Of a stretch of 64,000 nucleotides of DNA, positions 24,860-33,240 are shown one piece after another. The notes under the pieces are model-generated. The model was not told the DNA's origin. It ran no database searches and worked only from the letters and a program-made list of their open reading frames with translations. Position 1 is the first letter of the stretch, and every line of letters begins with the position of its first letter. Both the position numbers and the translations under genes were made by a program. Where the stretch lies: NCBI GenBank assembly GCA_004376055.2, contig CP049016.1, forward strand, positions 248,001 through 312,000, given 5' to 3'. Origin of the DNA: Nitrospirales bacterium LBB_01. Lineage in GTDB: Bacteria; Nitrospirota; Thermodesulfovibrionia; Thermodesulfovibrionales; Magnetobacteriaceae.

Positions 24860-26521
24860 CTACTTGTCATTTCCCGTGATATATTTTGCAGTTCTAAGGG
24901 CAAGCGCATTGATTGTCAGAGAGGGGGACTCACCGCCTCCTGAACTTGGAAACACGCTTGAGTCCACTACAAACAGGTTTTTCCACTTAAAACTTTGGCA
25001 AAACTGATTAACTGCGGATTCTTTCATATCAGTGCCCATCCGGCACGTGCCAAAAACATGTGTGGAATTAAAAATGTCGTAAGTGCTGCTCTGTTCTATT
25101 ATTTTACTGACTCCAGTTGCTTTTAGAACCTCAGTTGATTTCTCAACCATAAATTTCAGCCGCTTTAATTCCATCTCGTCAAGATATGAGCAGATTTTAG
25201 GCAGCGGCATTCCATAAGCATCCCGTTTCTTTTTATCCAGACCGACGTATGATTTTTTGTTGGGCAGGTTTTCCCCGATAGCTTTAATAGTTAGCACATT
25301 ACCAAAGCTCTTGCGCATCTCATCTTTGTGCTGTTTCCCAAAACCTCCGGCAACTCTGAGAGCGTAGTTGATAGGCCCGGTAAAGTCCGCTTCAATTGCT
25401 CCAGCTGTAAAGCGGCAGCCGCCGATTACATCTTTTATCGCATCCGGATTGTTGTAATCCCATGAGATAATATCGGCAGGCAGCCCTCTGTAGCTTTCTA
25501 TCCTCTTGTCATAAAGACCGGAAATTGAGCACAAAAGAGTTTCCATAAAGTTCCGCCCAACCAAGCCGTATTCATTACATAATCCGTCAGGGCTGTAACG
25601 GTTATTAGAGAGCAGCAGAAGGCGCGGCGTGTGCACCGCCCCGCAGGAAACTATGAATATCTTGCCCTTTGCCGATTGATACCTCATCTTGTCGTCCACA
25701 TATTGAATCTGCACTACTTTGTCATTTGGTCCAGCCTCAATGTTTACTGCCGCAGACTGTGTTTTTATCGTTAAGTATCCTGTAGACAATGCTTTAGCTA
25801 TGAAAGTAACATCGGTGCTGCCCTTGTCCTTAAGCATACACCCTCTCAGGCAGCCTCCGCAGTAATTACAAGCCGCGCGGCCGTCGTAGGGCTTGGACAG
25901 TATGGCCAGTGAGTTCGGCACAAAATTGATACCGTGTTTAGCGGCGCTGATTATAGAGCTGCTATAGCTTATCTTATGCGGGGGAAGTGGATATGGCGCA
26001 GTTTTTGGGCTTAATGGATTTCCCTCGGATTGTCCCGATACACCAATGACTTTTTCTGCTGTCTCATAAAACGGTTCAAGTTCTTTGTAATCCATAGGCC
26101 AATCGGCAGCAACTCCGAATCTGGTTTTCATTTTCATAGCGTTAGGGTTAAGTCTGTGCGCCTCACCGCTAAACATAAGGGTTGAGCCCCCTACAGCACG
26201 CAGGTGATGATATGCACCGGGTTGTCTTCTATTGGTTTTATTTGATTTTCCTGTGATGTGGTTAAAACTTGTAAGGGATGAGTACTGTTCGTTTAGCTTT
26301 TGCATCTTTTTAAATGTATAAAACCTGTCATGAGGTTCTTTCATAGGAAATCCGGTTTGTTCCCACTGCGGTTTATCAAGCTGATAATCTTTTGTCGGAT
26401 TATAAGCGTCACCTGCCTCAAGGAGCAGCACTTTAACTTTTTGCGCCGTAAGTGCCCATGCGACAGCGCCGCCTCCAGCCCCTGAGCCGACTATGACAAC
26501 ATCATATTCCTCAGTGCTCAT
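24860..26521 (-). CDS. GMC-family FAD-dependent oxidoreductase
   Basis: 553 aa. FAD-binding GSGAGGGAVAWAL near residues 12-24, the VGGSTLMFSGEAHR segment near residue 110, and the C-terminal FNSTHVFGTCRMGTD plus VDSSVFPSSGGGESPSLTINALALR with the usual catalytic His region. Residues 218-228 hold CNYCGGCLRGC, a C-x2-C-x2-C-x3-C cluster that could bind iron-sulfur, as in FAD-dependent glucose/fructose dehydrogenases. It overlaps by 4 bp the upstream gene for a gluconate 2-dehydrogenase subunit 3-like protein, so the pair probably forms a membrane-linked alcohol or sugar dehydrogenase. The substrate is unknown. Confidence 0.88.
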   Translation of the reverse strand: MSTEEYDVVIVGSGAGGGAVAWALTAQKVKVLLLEAGDAYNPTKDYQLDKPQWEQTGFPMKEPHDRFYTFKKMQKLNEQYSSLTSFNHITGKSNKTNRRQPGAYHHLRAVGGSTLMFSGEAHRLNPNAMKMKTRFGVAADWPMDYKELEPFYETAEKVIGVSGQSEGNPLSPKTAPYPLPPHKISYSSSIISAAKHGINFVPNSLAILSKPYDGRAACNYCGGCLRGCMLKDKGSTDVTFIAKALSTGYLTIKTQSAAVNIEAGPNDKVVQIQYVDDKMRYQSAKGKIFIVSCGAVHTPRLLLLSNNRYSPDGLCNEYGLVGRNFMETLLCSISGLYDKRIESYRGLPADIISWDYNNPDAIKDVIGGCRFTAGAIEADFTGPINYALRVAGGFGKQHKDEMRKSFGNVLTIKAIGENLPNKKSYVGLDKKKRDAYGMPLPKICSYLDEMELKRLKFMVEKSTEVLKATGVSKIIEQSSTYDIFNSTHVFGTCRMGTDMKESAVNQFCQSFKWKNLFVVDSSVFPSSGGGESPSLTINALALRTAKYITGNDK

Positions 26522-27021
26522 ACCGGTGTCTCTGAGTAATTCATAAACCCGTTAGGCTGAGGAGGGCCGTTATAATGAAGAAATTTCCAGCTTACCGGAT
26601 TAGAATAATAATGAAAAAAAGCCATTTTTAGAGTTGATTCATAAAAAATCCTATGAGCAGTACCCTCTGCGCTTTCTGCAACTCTCTTTACTAATATTTG
26701 ACGATTGTCGTCATTTAATGAAATAAACAATTGAGTGCTGCCCGTTGAGTAAGAATTTAACCACTTACACGTTTTTTTTGTATGCTGTAGAAGAGTTTTG
26801 TCCTTTTCTATTTCGGTTATTAATATTTTGTCAATGTTTAATGCAGAAGCCGAGGGGCTTTCGTCCGTTGGAATAAGCACGTCAAAATATGCTCTTAAAG
26901 TCTCAGTCTCATCCTTTGTAAGTTTAGCTGTATATAAATTAACCTTAAACAGATAGCCGGATATAAGAAGCAAAGTGCCGCCCAAAAGGGTTTTTAAAAA
27001 AGCTCGTCTGTCAGTCAGCAT
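26518..27021 (-). CDS. Gluconate 2-dehydrogenase subunit 3-like protein
   Basis: 167 aa. A Tat-like N-terminus (DRRAFLKTLLGGTLLLISGYLF, with RR) is followed by the family pattern LTKDETETLRAYFDVLIPTDESPSA and the C-terminal PVSWKFLHYNGPPQPNGF. Small subunits of this family are co-exported with, and often escort, GMC dehydrogenase subunits. Its stop overlaps the start of the GMC gene (ATGA), which implies a stoichiometric pair. The cytochrome subunit seen in the classical three-subunit enzyme is not present here. Confidence 0.88.
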   Translation of the reverse strand: MLTDRRAFLKTLLGGTLLLISGYLFKVNLYTAKLTKDETETLRAYFDVLIPTDESPSASALNIDKILITEIEKDKTLLQHTKKTCKWLNSYSTGSTQLFISLNDDNRQILVKRVAESAEGTAHRIFYESTLKMAFFHYYSNPVSWKFLHYNGPPQPNGFMNYSETPV

Positions 27022-27061
27022 TTGTGTCTAAACTCCCATATTATTATTTTAATACAGCAGG

Positions 27062-27574
27062 TTATTCAAATATATCGTTTATATTAATTTGAAGCCCATC
27101 TATGACTTTAGATTTAACAACTCCTTCAAATGCCGCAAATGAATAGAGTTTATATCTATCGCCTTCAATGGTCAATATTTCTATCGTTTTCGGCTCAGGC
27201 ATAACAATCCAGTACTCCGGCACCCTGTATTTTTCATAAACTGCTTTTTTAACCTCGGTATCCATTTCATAACTGTGTGATGATATTATCTCACAAACCA
27301 TATCCGGCACGCCTCGTATCCAATCCTGCTCAATATCGGCATTGTCCTTTTTAACGAACAAAATATCAGGCTGAAGCCTGTTAATTCCCTCCTCAAAGAT
27401 AACGTCAAGAGGAGAAAAATACAACCTTCCTAAGTTATGTTTTTTTATATGTTGACGTACAATATCATACAAATTAGCCGCTATGTTCTGATGTCTTCTA
27501 AAAGGACTGGGCCCCATGATTTCCTCTCCGTTGATGATTTCCGTTAAGTCAAAGTTTCGTTCTATAGTCTGCAT
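27062..27574 (-). CDS. Uma2-family PD-(D/E)XK nuclease-like protein (copy 1)
   Basis: 170 aa of the Uma2 (DUF820) family. It has the family opening LTEIINGEEIMGPSPFRRHQ and the nuclease-core pattern LQPDILFVKK, DMVCEIIS and YEKYRVPEYWIVMPE. Active Asp, Glu and Lys positions appear kept. Family function is uncertain; it is widespread in cyanobacteria and Nitrospirota and is often solo. A second copy lies at 57642-58154. The promoter ends 6 nt before the ATG, so its mRNA should be leaderless. Confidence 0.85.
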   Translation of the reverse strand: MQTIERNFDLTEIINGEEIMGPSPFRRHQNIAANLYDIVRQHIKKHNLGRLYFSPLDVIFEEGINRLQPDILFVKKDNADIEQDWIRGVPDMVCEIISSHSYEMDTEVKKAVYEKYRVPEYWIVMPEPKTIEILTIEGDRYKLYSFAAFEGVVKSKVIDGLQININDIFE

Positions 27575-27580
27575 AAAAAT

Positions 27581-27610
27581 AGTGTATCAGCAGAGTGACA
27601 GTTTTGTCAA
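27581..27610 (-). promoter_or_regulatory. Leaderless-type promoter of Uma2 copy 1
   Basis: Minus strand: TTGACA (27610-27605), an 18-nt spacer, TACACT (27586-27581), then 6 nt to the ATG. This is the same spacing and same -10 hexamer as the cooC promoter at 6091-6120. Confidence 0.6.
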
Positions 27611-27646
27611 AATATAAAGAGCAATTTAAAGCTGCTTAGTCCAACT

Positions 27647-28909
27647 TTAATCCCTAACTCTCTGAATATCCGCTCCGAGTTTAGAGAGTTTATCTTCTAT
27701 CTTTTCATAACCGCGGTCAAGGTGGTAAATTCTGTCAATAATAGTCTCTCCGTCTGCAGCAAGCGCAGCCACAACCAAAGATGCGCTGGCTCTTAAGTCG
27801 GTTGCCATGACCTGTGCGCCAAGAAGTCTGCTGACGCCTTTAACTATCGCCAAATTGTCCTCTATCTCTATGTGTGCTCCCATTCGTCTTAATTCTGCTG
27901 CGTGCATAAAGCGATTTTCAAATATTGTCTCTCTTATGACACTTGTGCCATCTGCCACACACATCAGTGCCATAAGCTGCGCCTGCATATCTGTGGGAAA
28001 CCCAGGATATGGTGCTGTAGCAGCTTCTACCGCTTTAAGAGAACCGATATGCGGCCCGATTACTCTTAAGCCACCTGCCTCCTCACTTATCCTAAGTCCT
28101 GCCTCTGCAAACTTTTTTATAACAGCACCAATGTGTGCAGCTTCACAGCTTTTTATCAATATATCGCCTCCGGTAATTCCTGCAAAAGCCAGAAATGTGC
28201 CGGTCTCTATCCTGTCCGGTATTACTCGGTAATTGGCAGGTTTTAGCTCTCGTACCCCCTCTATTTCTATAACCTGTGTTCCAACCCCTGTTATGTGAGC
28301 GCCCATTTGAATTAAAGCAGCTGCAAGGTCACAGACCTCAGGCTCTCGGGCTGCATTTTCAAGCCGCGTCACACCATCTGCTAACACAGCGGCCATCATC
28401 AAGTTCTCAGTCCCTGTGACCGTTACTGTGTCAAAGTTTATATCAGCCCCTTTGAGTTTGTCTGCTTTTGCCACAACATAACCCTGCGAGAGGGTGATTT
28501 CTGCTCCCATTTTCTCAAGCCCCATAAGGTGAAGATTAATAGGACGTGCCCCTATTGCACAGCCACCAGGGAGCGACACACGCGCATAACCAAAAAGCGC
28601 CATAAGCGGCCCCAGAGTCAGCACCGACGCTCTCATAGTTTTCACTAGTTCGTATGGAGCCTCAACAGTTTCCACCCCTTCGGTGTTTATTGTAAGCGCT
28701 CCATCCTCTGCCCTTGTCACCCTGCCACCCATACTCTCTAACACGGTTGACATGGTTTTAATGTCTTTTAACTCTGGGATGTTGTAGAGGGTGTTTAGTC
28801 CGGGGCTTAGTATTGTTGCTGCCATAATGGGAAGCGCTGCATTCTTGGCTCCGCTTATCTCCACCTCTCCTCTTAGCGCTTTACCACCCCTTATTAATAA
28901 CTTATCCAT
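27647..28909 (-). CDS. murA: UDP-N-acetylglucosamine 1-carboxyvinyltransferase
   Basis: 420 aa, first committed step of peptidoglycan synthesis. The N-terminal [15 protein letters not shown] (catalytic Lys region), the [15 protein letters not shown] loop with the reactive Cys near residue 117 and the C-terminal [15 protein letters not shown] motif are complete. The reactive Cys implies sensitivity to fosfomycin-type alkylation. It follows the HEAT-like gene on the minus strand with 15 bp spacing. Confidence 0.97.
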   Translation of the reverse strand: MDKLLIRGGKALRGEVEISGAKNAALPIMAATILSPGLNTLYNIPELKDIKTMSTVLESMGGRVTRAEDGALTINTEGVETVEAPYELVKTMRASVLTLGPLMALFGYARVSLPGGCAIGARPINLHLMGLEKMGAEITLSQGYVVAKADKLKGADINFDTVTVTGTENLMMAAVLADGVTRLENAAREPEVCDLAAALIQMGAHITGVGTQVIEIEGVRELKPANYRVIPDRIETGTFLAFAGITGGDILIKSCEAAHIGAVIKKFAEAGLRISEEAGGLRVIGPHIGSLKAVEAATAPYPGFPTDMQAQLMALMCVADGTSVIRETIFENRFMHAAELRRMGAHIEIEDNLAIVKGVSRLLGAQVMATDLRASASLVVAALAADGETIIDRIYHLDRGYEKIEDKLSKLGADIQRVRD

Positions 28910-28924
28910 TTAATGTCCCCTTTT

Positions 28925-29617
28925 TTATGGAAATAACTCTTTAATCATCTCTGATATTGTTACCGTCCTCAGACGGTTGTCATAGTAAATCGTTACAGTA
29001 TCGTTTCGTTTTTTAAGTCTCAGCAATAAATCATCAATGTCAGTCATAGACAGTCTTTTAGCTGCTATCACAGCATTTATACACACATCAGCCTCACGGT
29101 GAAGGAAACTCTCCTTTACCAAAATGTAGGGGTAATCGGCAATGTATTCCTTATGAGTTTCACCAATTCGCCCTATAGCATAGAGCACACCTGCAAGGAA
29201 TATATTGTCCTCAGTTTCCGAATGTGAGTACCCTACAATTATAGCAGGAATGTCAGAAAATGGTTCTGGATTTTCACGTACCACCTCACCCAGTATCTCA
29301 GGAACCATCCACGGTATTGTGCCGGATTCGTCACTCATATTCCATATAAGCCGCTGCACCTGACCGCGCGCACCTTTTGAATCCCATTGTGCCATACGCC
29401 CTATTATCTGCCCTGTTAACATGGCAGCCCTCCAGCACGTCTCCTCGCTTTTATCGTAAGACATTGATACAAGCACACTTAGCGCTCGTTTGTCTTTCTT
29501 TACGAAATCCTCAATCAGTGGAAATTCGTTCTTTTCTATGTGTGCCTTAATCTTTTGTTTTAACTCTCTAAGTGACATTTCGGTCTTTTTCAGACTCTTT
29601 AAAAATTTCTCTTCCAT
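28925..29617 (-). CDS. HEAT-like DVU0298-family protein
   Basis: 230 aa of mostly alpha-helical repeats (KALSVLVSMSYDKSEETCWRAA, WNMSDESGTIPWMVPEILGEV, YSHSETEDNIFLAGVLYAIGRIG). This resembles the DVU0298 family known from sulfate reducers, where the gene is adjacent to cobyrinate/cobalamin genes. Here it is also adjacent: it starts right after the CbiA-type gene (1-bp gap). The function is unknown; a scaffold or assembly role is plausible. Confidence 0.7.
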   Translation of the reverse strand: MEEKFLKSLKKTEMSLRELKQKIKAHIEKNEFPLIEDFVKKDKRALSVLVSMSYDKSEETCWRAAMLTGQIIGRMAQWDSKGARGQVQRLIWNMSDESGTIPWMVPEILGEVVRENPEPFSDIPAIIVGYSHSETEDNIFLAGVLYAIGRIGETHKEYIADYPYILVKESFLHREADVCINAVIAAKRLSMTDIDDLLLRLKKRNDTVTIYYDNRLRTVTISEMIKELFP

Positions 29618-31000
29618 CTATACCCCCTTAGCTTTTTTAAACCGTACCGCCGAAGTTATCATTCCTTGTACCCACTCCGGAGCCCCAAGGGCATGAAGGT
29701 GAGTATAGGCGGCAATCACGTTTTTATAGCATACACCATCCTGCCCATTAAAAATCCCCTTACCGCGTTTCATCTTAAAGGCAAAACTCATCTCCCCGTC
29801 ACGTAGTCCGCTTACCCGAGAGTAATGAAACTCATGACCGCGCAGTTCCACATTTTTGCCAAAAAACGTAGTTTCCCTATTTGTTTCAACCACAGTGTAT
29901 CCGTGTGCTTGAGGCTTTGACTCCATTTCAAAATCCATGGGGAAAACTCCAACCATTGGGTATCTTTTACCGTTCATCGCTATGCTGCGGCTAAGGAACA
30001 TTAAGCCGCCGCACTCGGCATATACGGGAAGTCCGTTTTCTATTGCGGTTTTTAATTGAGTTTTAAATTGTACATTTTCAGAAAGTTTAATTGCATTAGT
30101 TTCTGGAAATCCGCCTCCAATATAGAGCGCATCAAGAGCGGGTAAATCCCCTTGCGTAACTGCGCTTATCTCAATAAGCTCAGCGCCAGCTTTTATTAGC
30201 TCATCCAGATTTTCAGGATAATAAAACTGAAAGGCGGTATCTTTAATCACTCCGATTTTTACCTTTTCCCTGTTTTCATACACTGTCTCTGAGAGATCTG
30301 GAAAATTGAGAATGCCTGCTCCCATCCCTATTTCCCATACTTTTTCAATATCTACGGAGTCTTTGACAAGTGTGCTGATTTCAGTTAGCGCTCTTTCAAC
30401 CTGCATGTGCTCATCGGCAGTTACAAGCCCCATGTGTCTTTCAGGTAGAAGCGGAGTGGGTGTTTTTTTAAGCGCCCCCACAACCGGTACGCCTGAGTAT
30501 GTCTCCACAGCCTCTCTTATAACCGACTCGTGGCGCTGATTAGAGACACTGTTAAGCACGACACCTTTTATTTTAACTCTTGAGTCAAAGTTGACAACCC
30601 CTTTAACTATCACGCCGACAGTTGTTGTCGCCTTTAAGCAGTCAACAACAAGGATAACCGGCGTGTCGGTAAGCACGGCGAGTGAGGCAGTGCTGAAAGT
30701 ACCCTTAGAGTCAAGGCCGTCAAAGAGACCTCTGTTACCCTCTATCAAAACAAAATCGGCGTCTTTGGAGTTTTTTGATATGGATTGAAGAATCTTGTCT
30801 TCAGGAATGATAAATGTATCAAGATTGTAGCACTGTGAGTTGGCAGCTTGAGAGAGCCATCCGGCGTCGATATAGTCAGGCCCCTTTTTAAATGGCACAA
30901 CATTGCGGATGTCACGCCAAAGCCTTAAAAGCCCTAACGACAGCGTGGTTTTCCCTGAGCCTCCCCTAAGACCGGCTATCGCCACCCTGCCTACCGGCAT
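29618..31000 (-). CDS. cbiA: Cobyrinic acid a,c-diamide synthase-like amidotransferase
   Basis: 460 aa. It has an N-terminal ATP-dependent DTBS-like domain with P-loop AGLRGGSGKTTLS and a C-terminal class I glutamine amidotransferase domain with AECGGLMFLS (nucleophile Cys) and HEFHYSRVSG. The central YIGGGFPETNA is typical of CbiA/CobB. It amidates carboxylates of the corrin ring or a sirohaem-like tetrapyrrole. No other cobalamin gene lies nearby, so the substrate (cobyrinate or a sirohaem derivative, as for DsrN) cannot be settled. Confidence 0.85.
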   Translation of the reverse strand: MPVGRVAIAGLRGGSGKTTLSLGLLRLWRDIRNVVPFKKGPDYIDAGWLSQAANSQCYNLDTFIIPEDKILQSISKNSKDADFVLIEGNRGLFDGLDSKGTFSTASLAVLTDTPVILVVDCLKATTTVGVIVKGVVNFDSRVKIKGVVLNSVSNQRHESVIREAVETYSGVPVVGALKKTPTPLLPERHMGLVTADEHMQVERALTEISTLVKDSVDIEKVWEIGMGAGILNFPDLSETVYENREKVKIGVIKDTAFQFYYPENLDELIKAGAELIEISAVTQGDLPALDALYIGGGFPETNAIKLSENVQFKTQLKTAIENGLPVYAECGGLMFLSRSIAMNGKRYPMVGVFPMDFEMESKPQAHGYTVVETNRETTFFGKNVELRGHEFHYSRVSGLRDGEMSFAFKMKRGKGIFNGQDGVCYKNVIAAYTHLHALGAPEWVQGMITSAVRFKKAKGV

Positions 31001-31346
31001 ATACGTGTCTTATTGTTATTAAATTCACACATTGCCCATCTATTTAACTATTTAAAAATAAAAAAAAGCAAACGGTGTTATGACGCTACTTAAATGAAAG
31101 TATCAAAAACAGAGGAGATTTAATTATAATATAGCAGGACAGAGACGATTATTATTCAGGTGTTGAAACAAAATTAAAAAACAGACGATGGTTCAGCCAT
31201 CAGGACTTAAAAGCTAAGTTAGGCATATAATTTCAACTCTGGCGTTTTTTTATTTATTAGCAGCCTTTAATCAAAATGTTTTTTGAAAAAACTATAGTGT
31301 TGTCAAGAGTTCCGCTATGAAGCTCTCTAACCAACCCCTAAAACTC

Positions 31347-31376
31347 TTGACTATTTCCATTAATTTGTAATAACAT
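31347..31376 (+). promoter_or_regulatory. Candidate promoter of the thiamine operon
   Basis: TTGACT (31347-31352), an 18-nt spacer and TAACAT (31371-31376), about 20 bp before the first riboswitch stem. TAATAA at 31368-31373 is an alternative -10. The 350-bp region upstream of it, to 31001, shows AT-rich DNA with no gene. Confidence 0.4.
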
Positions 31377-31390
31377 CAAATTAAGCAGTA

Positions 31391-31495
31391 CCCTTGGGGG
31401 AGGCTTAAAACACAGAATTGGTTTTGAGCCTGAGAAACCTTATTAAAAGGTGACCCCTTGAACCTGATACGGATTATGCCGGCGGAGGGAAAAGG
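31391..31495 (+). promoter_or_regulatory. TPP riboswitch (THI element)
   Basis: The core consensus is complete: a GGGGG-containing P1/P2 5' arm at about 31396-31400, CTGAGA at 31430-31435, then ACCCCTTGAACCTGAT followed by GGATTATGCC and GGCGGAGGGAA up to 31492. It lies directly upstream of thiS and its own terminator. The 3' half matches the thi-box, so it is expected to bind thiamine pyrophosphate and repress the thiSGECD operon. Confidence 0.95.
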
Positions 31496-31513
31496 GCTTT
31501 TTTCGTTAAATAA

Positions 31514-31551
31514 GCCGTGTTCCTTCCATGTGTTGGGAATGCGGTTTTTTG
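31514..31551 (+). terminator. Intrinsic terminator downstream of the TPP riboswitch
   Basis: CCGTGTTCC pairs with GGGAATGCGG across a TTCCATGTGTT loop, and is followed by a TTTTTT run. It lies about 20 nt after the riboswitch core and 32 nt before thiS, so ligand-controlled transcription attenuation is likely. Confidence 0.8.
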
Positions 31552-31582
31552 TTTATAACGACTAGTAAGCAAGATATTAACT

Positions 31583-31783
31583 ATGATAATTAAACTAAAC
31601 GCAGAAGATTACACCGTAAAGGGGGCCAACACGGTTAAAGGGCTCCTTGATGAGTTGGATATTCAAACGGAGAGGGTCGCAGTTGAGCTAAATCTGAAAG
31701 TGATTAAGAAAGCCGACTACCAGATGACTCAAATTCAGGACGGCGACACTGTCGAGATTGTCAATTTCGTGGGGGGCGGATAG
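31583..31783 (+). CDS. thiS: Sulfur carrier protein ThiS
   Basis: 66-aa ubiquitin-fold carrier ending in VNFVGGG, with the C-terminal Gly-Gly that is adenylated and thiocarboxylated. It starts with MIIKLNAEDYTV and carries the typical NGK-less VEIVNF stretch. It is the first gene after the riboswitch terminator and donates sulfur to ThiG. The activating enzyme ThiF is not encoded in the operon. Confidence 0.93.
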   Translation: MIIKLNAEDYTVKGANTVKGLLDELDIQTERVAVELNLKVIKKADYQMTQIQDGDTVEIVNFVGGG

Positions 31784-31825
31784 TTAAGAGTGCTGCAAAA
31801 ACTATACAATAAAAAAGGAGAACGC

Positions 31826-32599
31826 ATGGACGATAAACTTATTGTGGCTTCAATAGAAATAAAATCCCGGCTTTGGGTCGGAACCGGTAAGTATAAGGAT
31901 TTTGAGGAGACGGCACGGGCTATTGAGGCCTCAGGGGCCGACATTGTAACTGTGGCTGTGCGAAGGGTTAACATTACTGACAGAAAATCCCCAAACTTGC
32001 TTGACTACATTGACCCCAAAAAGTACAAAATCCTGCCTAATACCGCAGGGTGCTATAATGTGGAGGATGCCCTTAGATATGCGCGTCTTGGGCGTGAGGC
32101 AGGGGTCTCCGATATGGTTAAACTTGAGGTTATTGGGGATGAAAAAACTCTGTTTCCTGACGTTTGCGGACTGCTTAAGGCTACTGAGATTTTAGCTAAA
32201 GAGGGTTTTATCGTGCTCCCTTACACAAGCGATGATCCTATAACGGCACAAAGGCTTGTTGACGCTGGAGCTGCTGCCGTTATGCCTCTTGGCGCTCCAA
32301 TTGGCTCAGGGCTTGGTATCAGAAATCCCTATAATATCAAGATAATCCTTGAGCTTATAAAAAACCTGCCCATTGTGGTAGATGCCGGTGTGGGTACGGC
32401 CTCGGATGCGGCAGAGGCGATGGAACTGGGCTGTGATGCCGTGCTTATTAACACGGCTATTGCCGGAGCAAAGGATCCAATTATGATGGCTGAGGCGATG
32501 AAACACGCCGTAATTGCCGGACGCTATGCGTACAAGTCCGGACGAATACCTCGGAAACTCTACGCATCTGCAAGCAGCCCCATTGAAGGAATGCTGTAG
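31826..32599 (+). CDS. thiG: Thiazole synthase ThiG
   Basis: 257-aa TIM-barrel enzyme forming the thiazole phosphate of thiamine from DXP, ThiS-thiocarboxylate and dehydroglycine. Family motifs are [49 protein letters not shown] and [19 protein letters not shown]. The start at 31826 is chosen for the AAAAAAGGAG site 5 nt before it; a GTG at 31790 in frame lies upstream and would add 12 codons. It needs a ThiO or ThiH for the imine, neither of which lies in the operon. Confidence 0.95.
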   Translation: MDDKLIVASIEIKSRLWVGTGKYKDFEETARAIEASGADIVTVAVRRVNITDRKSPNLLDYIDPKKYKILPNTAGCYNVEDALRYARLGREAGVSDMVKLEVIGDEKTLFPDVCGLLKATEILAKEGFIVLPYTSDDPITAQRLVDAGAAAVMPLGAPIGSGLGIRNPYNIKIILELIKNLPIVVDAGVGTASDAAEAMELGCDAVLINTAIAGAKDPIMMAEAMKHAVIAGRYAYKSGRIPRKLYASASSPIEGML

Positions 32600-32619
32600 T
32601 AAAACTGGAGGGAAAAAAC

Positions 32620-33240
32620 ATGGCAAGTATAGATTTTAAACTCTATCTTATAAGTGACCGTTCGCTCATTAACAAGCCCTGTTGTGATGTGCTTGAGGAG
32701 GCACTTATGGCAGGAGTAGGAGCTATTCAGCTCCGGGAGAAGGATTTAAACATCAAAGAAATAATGGTGCTGGCTGAAAAGTTGAGAATATTGACCAAAA
32801 AGTACAATGCCAAACTCTTTATAAATGACAGGGTGGATGTGGCACTTGCAATTGAGGCTGACGGAGTGCACCTAACACACAACAGTATTCCCATTTTAGC
32901 GGCAAGAAAGATAGCCGGAGAGAGGCTTATCATAGCGCAATCCACACATTCACTTGAGGAGGCTGTGTCAGCACAAAGCAAGGGCGCTGATTTTATAACG
33001 CTTGGGCCAATTTACGAAACATCGTCCAAGCTTCAGTTTGGCCCTCCTATAGGAGCGCTGACAATCACAAAAGTTAAAAAGAAAGTTAAGATACCGGTGT
33101 TTGCCATAGGCGGCATCAAGACTAACAATATAAGTGAGGTCTTAGAGTCCGGGGCTGATGGCGTAGCCGTGATTTCCGGAATCCTGTCGTCAACTGACGT
33201 GTTTGGCGAAACTAAAAAATACCTGGAGTTACTGAAATGA
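32620..33240 (+). CDS. thiE: Thiamine-phosphate synthase ThiE
   Basis: 206-aa TIM-barrel enzyme that couples hydroxymethylpyrimidine pyrophosphate with thiazole phosphate. It contains LYLISDRSL, QLREKDLNIKEI, LFINDRVDVALAIEADGVHLTHNSI (Asp/Arg substrate binding), STHSLEEA and GPIYETSSK, and ends with the AIGGIK motif. It follows thiG by 20 bp with a GGAGG site. Its stop overlaps thiC. Confidence 0.95.
   Translation: MASIDFKLYLISDRSLINKPCCDVLEEALMAGVGAIQLREKDLNIKEIMVLAEKLRILTKKYNAKLFINDRVDVALAIEADGVHLTHNSIPILAARKIAGERLIIAQSTHSLEEAVSAQSKGADFITLGPIYETSSKLQFGPPIGALTITKVKKKVKIPVFAIGGIKTNNISEVLESGADGVAVISGILSSTDVFGETKKYLELLK

Noticed and set aside
31001-31346. Possible gene between cbiA and the TPP riboswitch
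   Set aside because: Only very short frames and AT-rich DNA were seen; no ribosome-binding site with a sustained frame.
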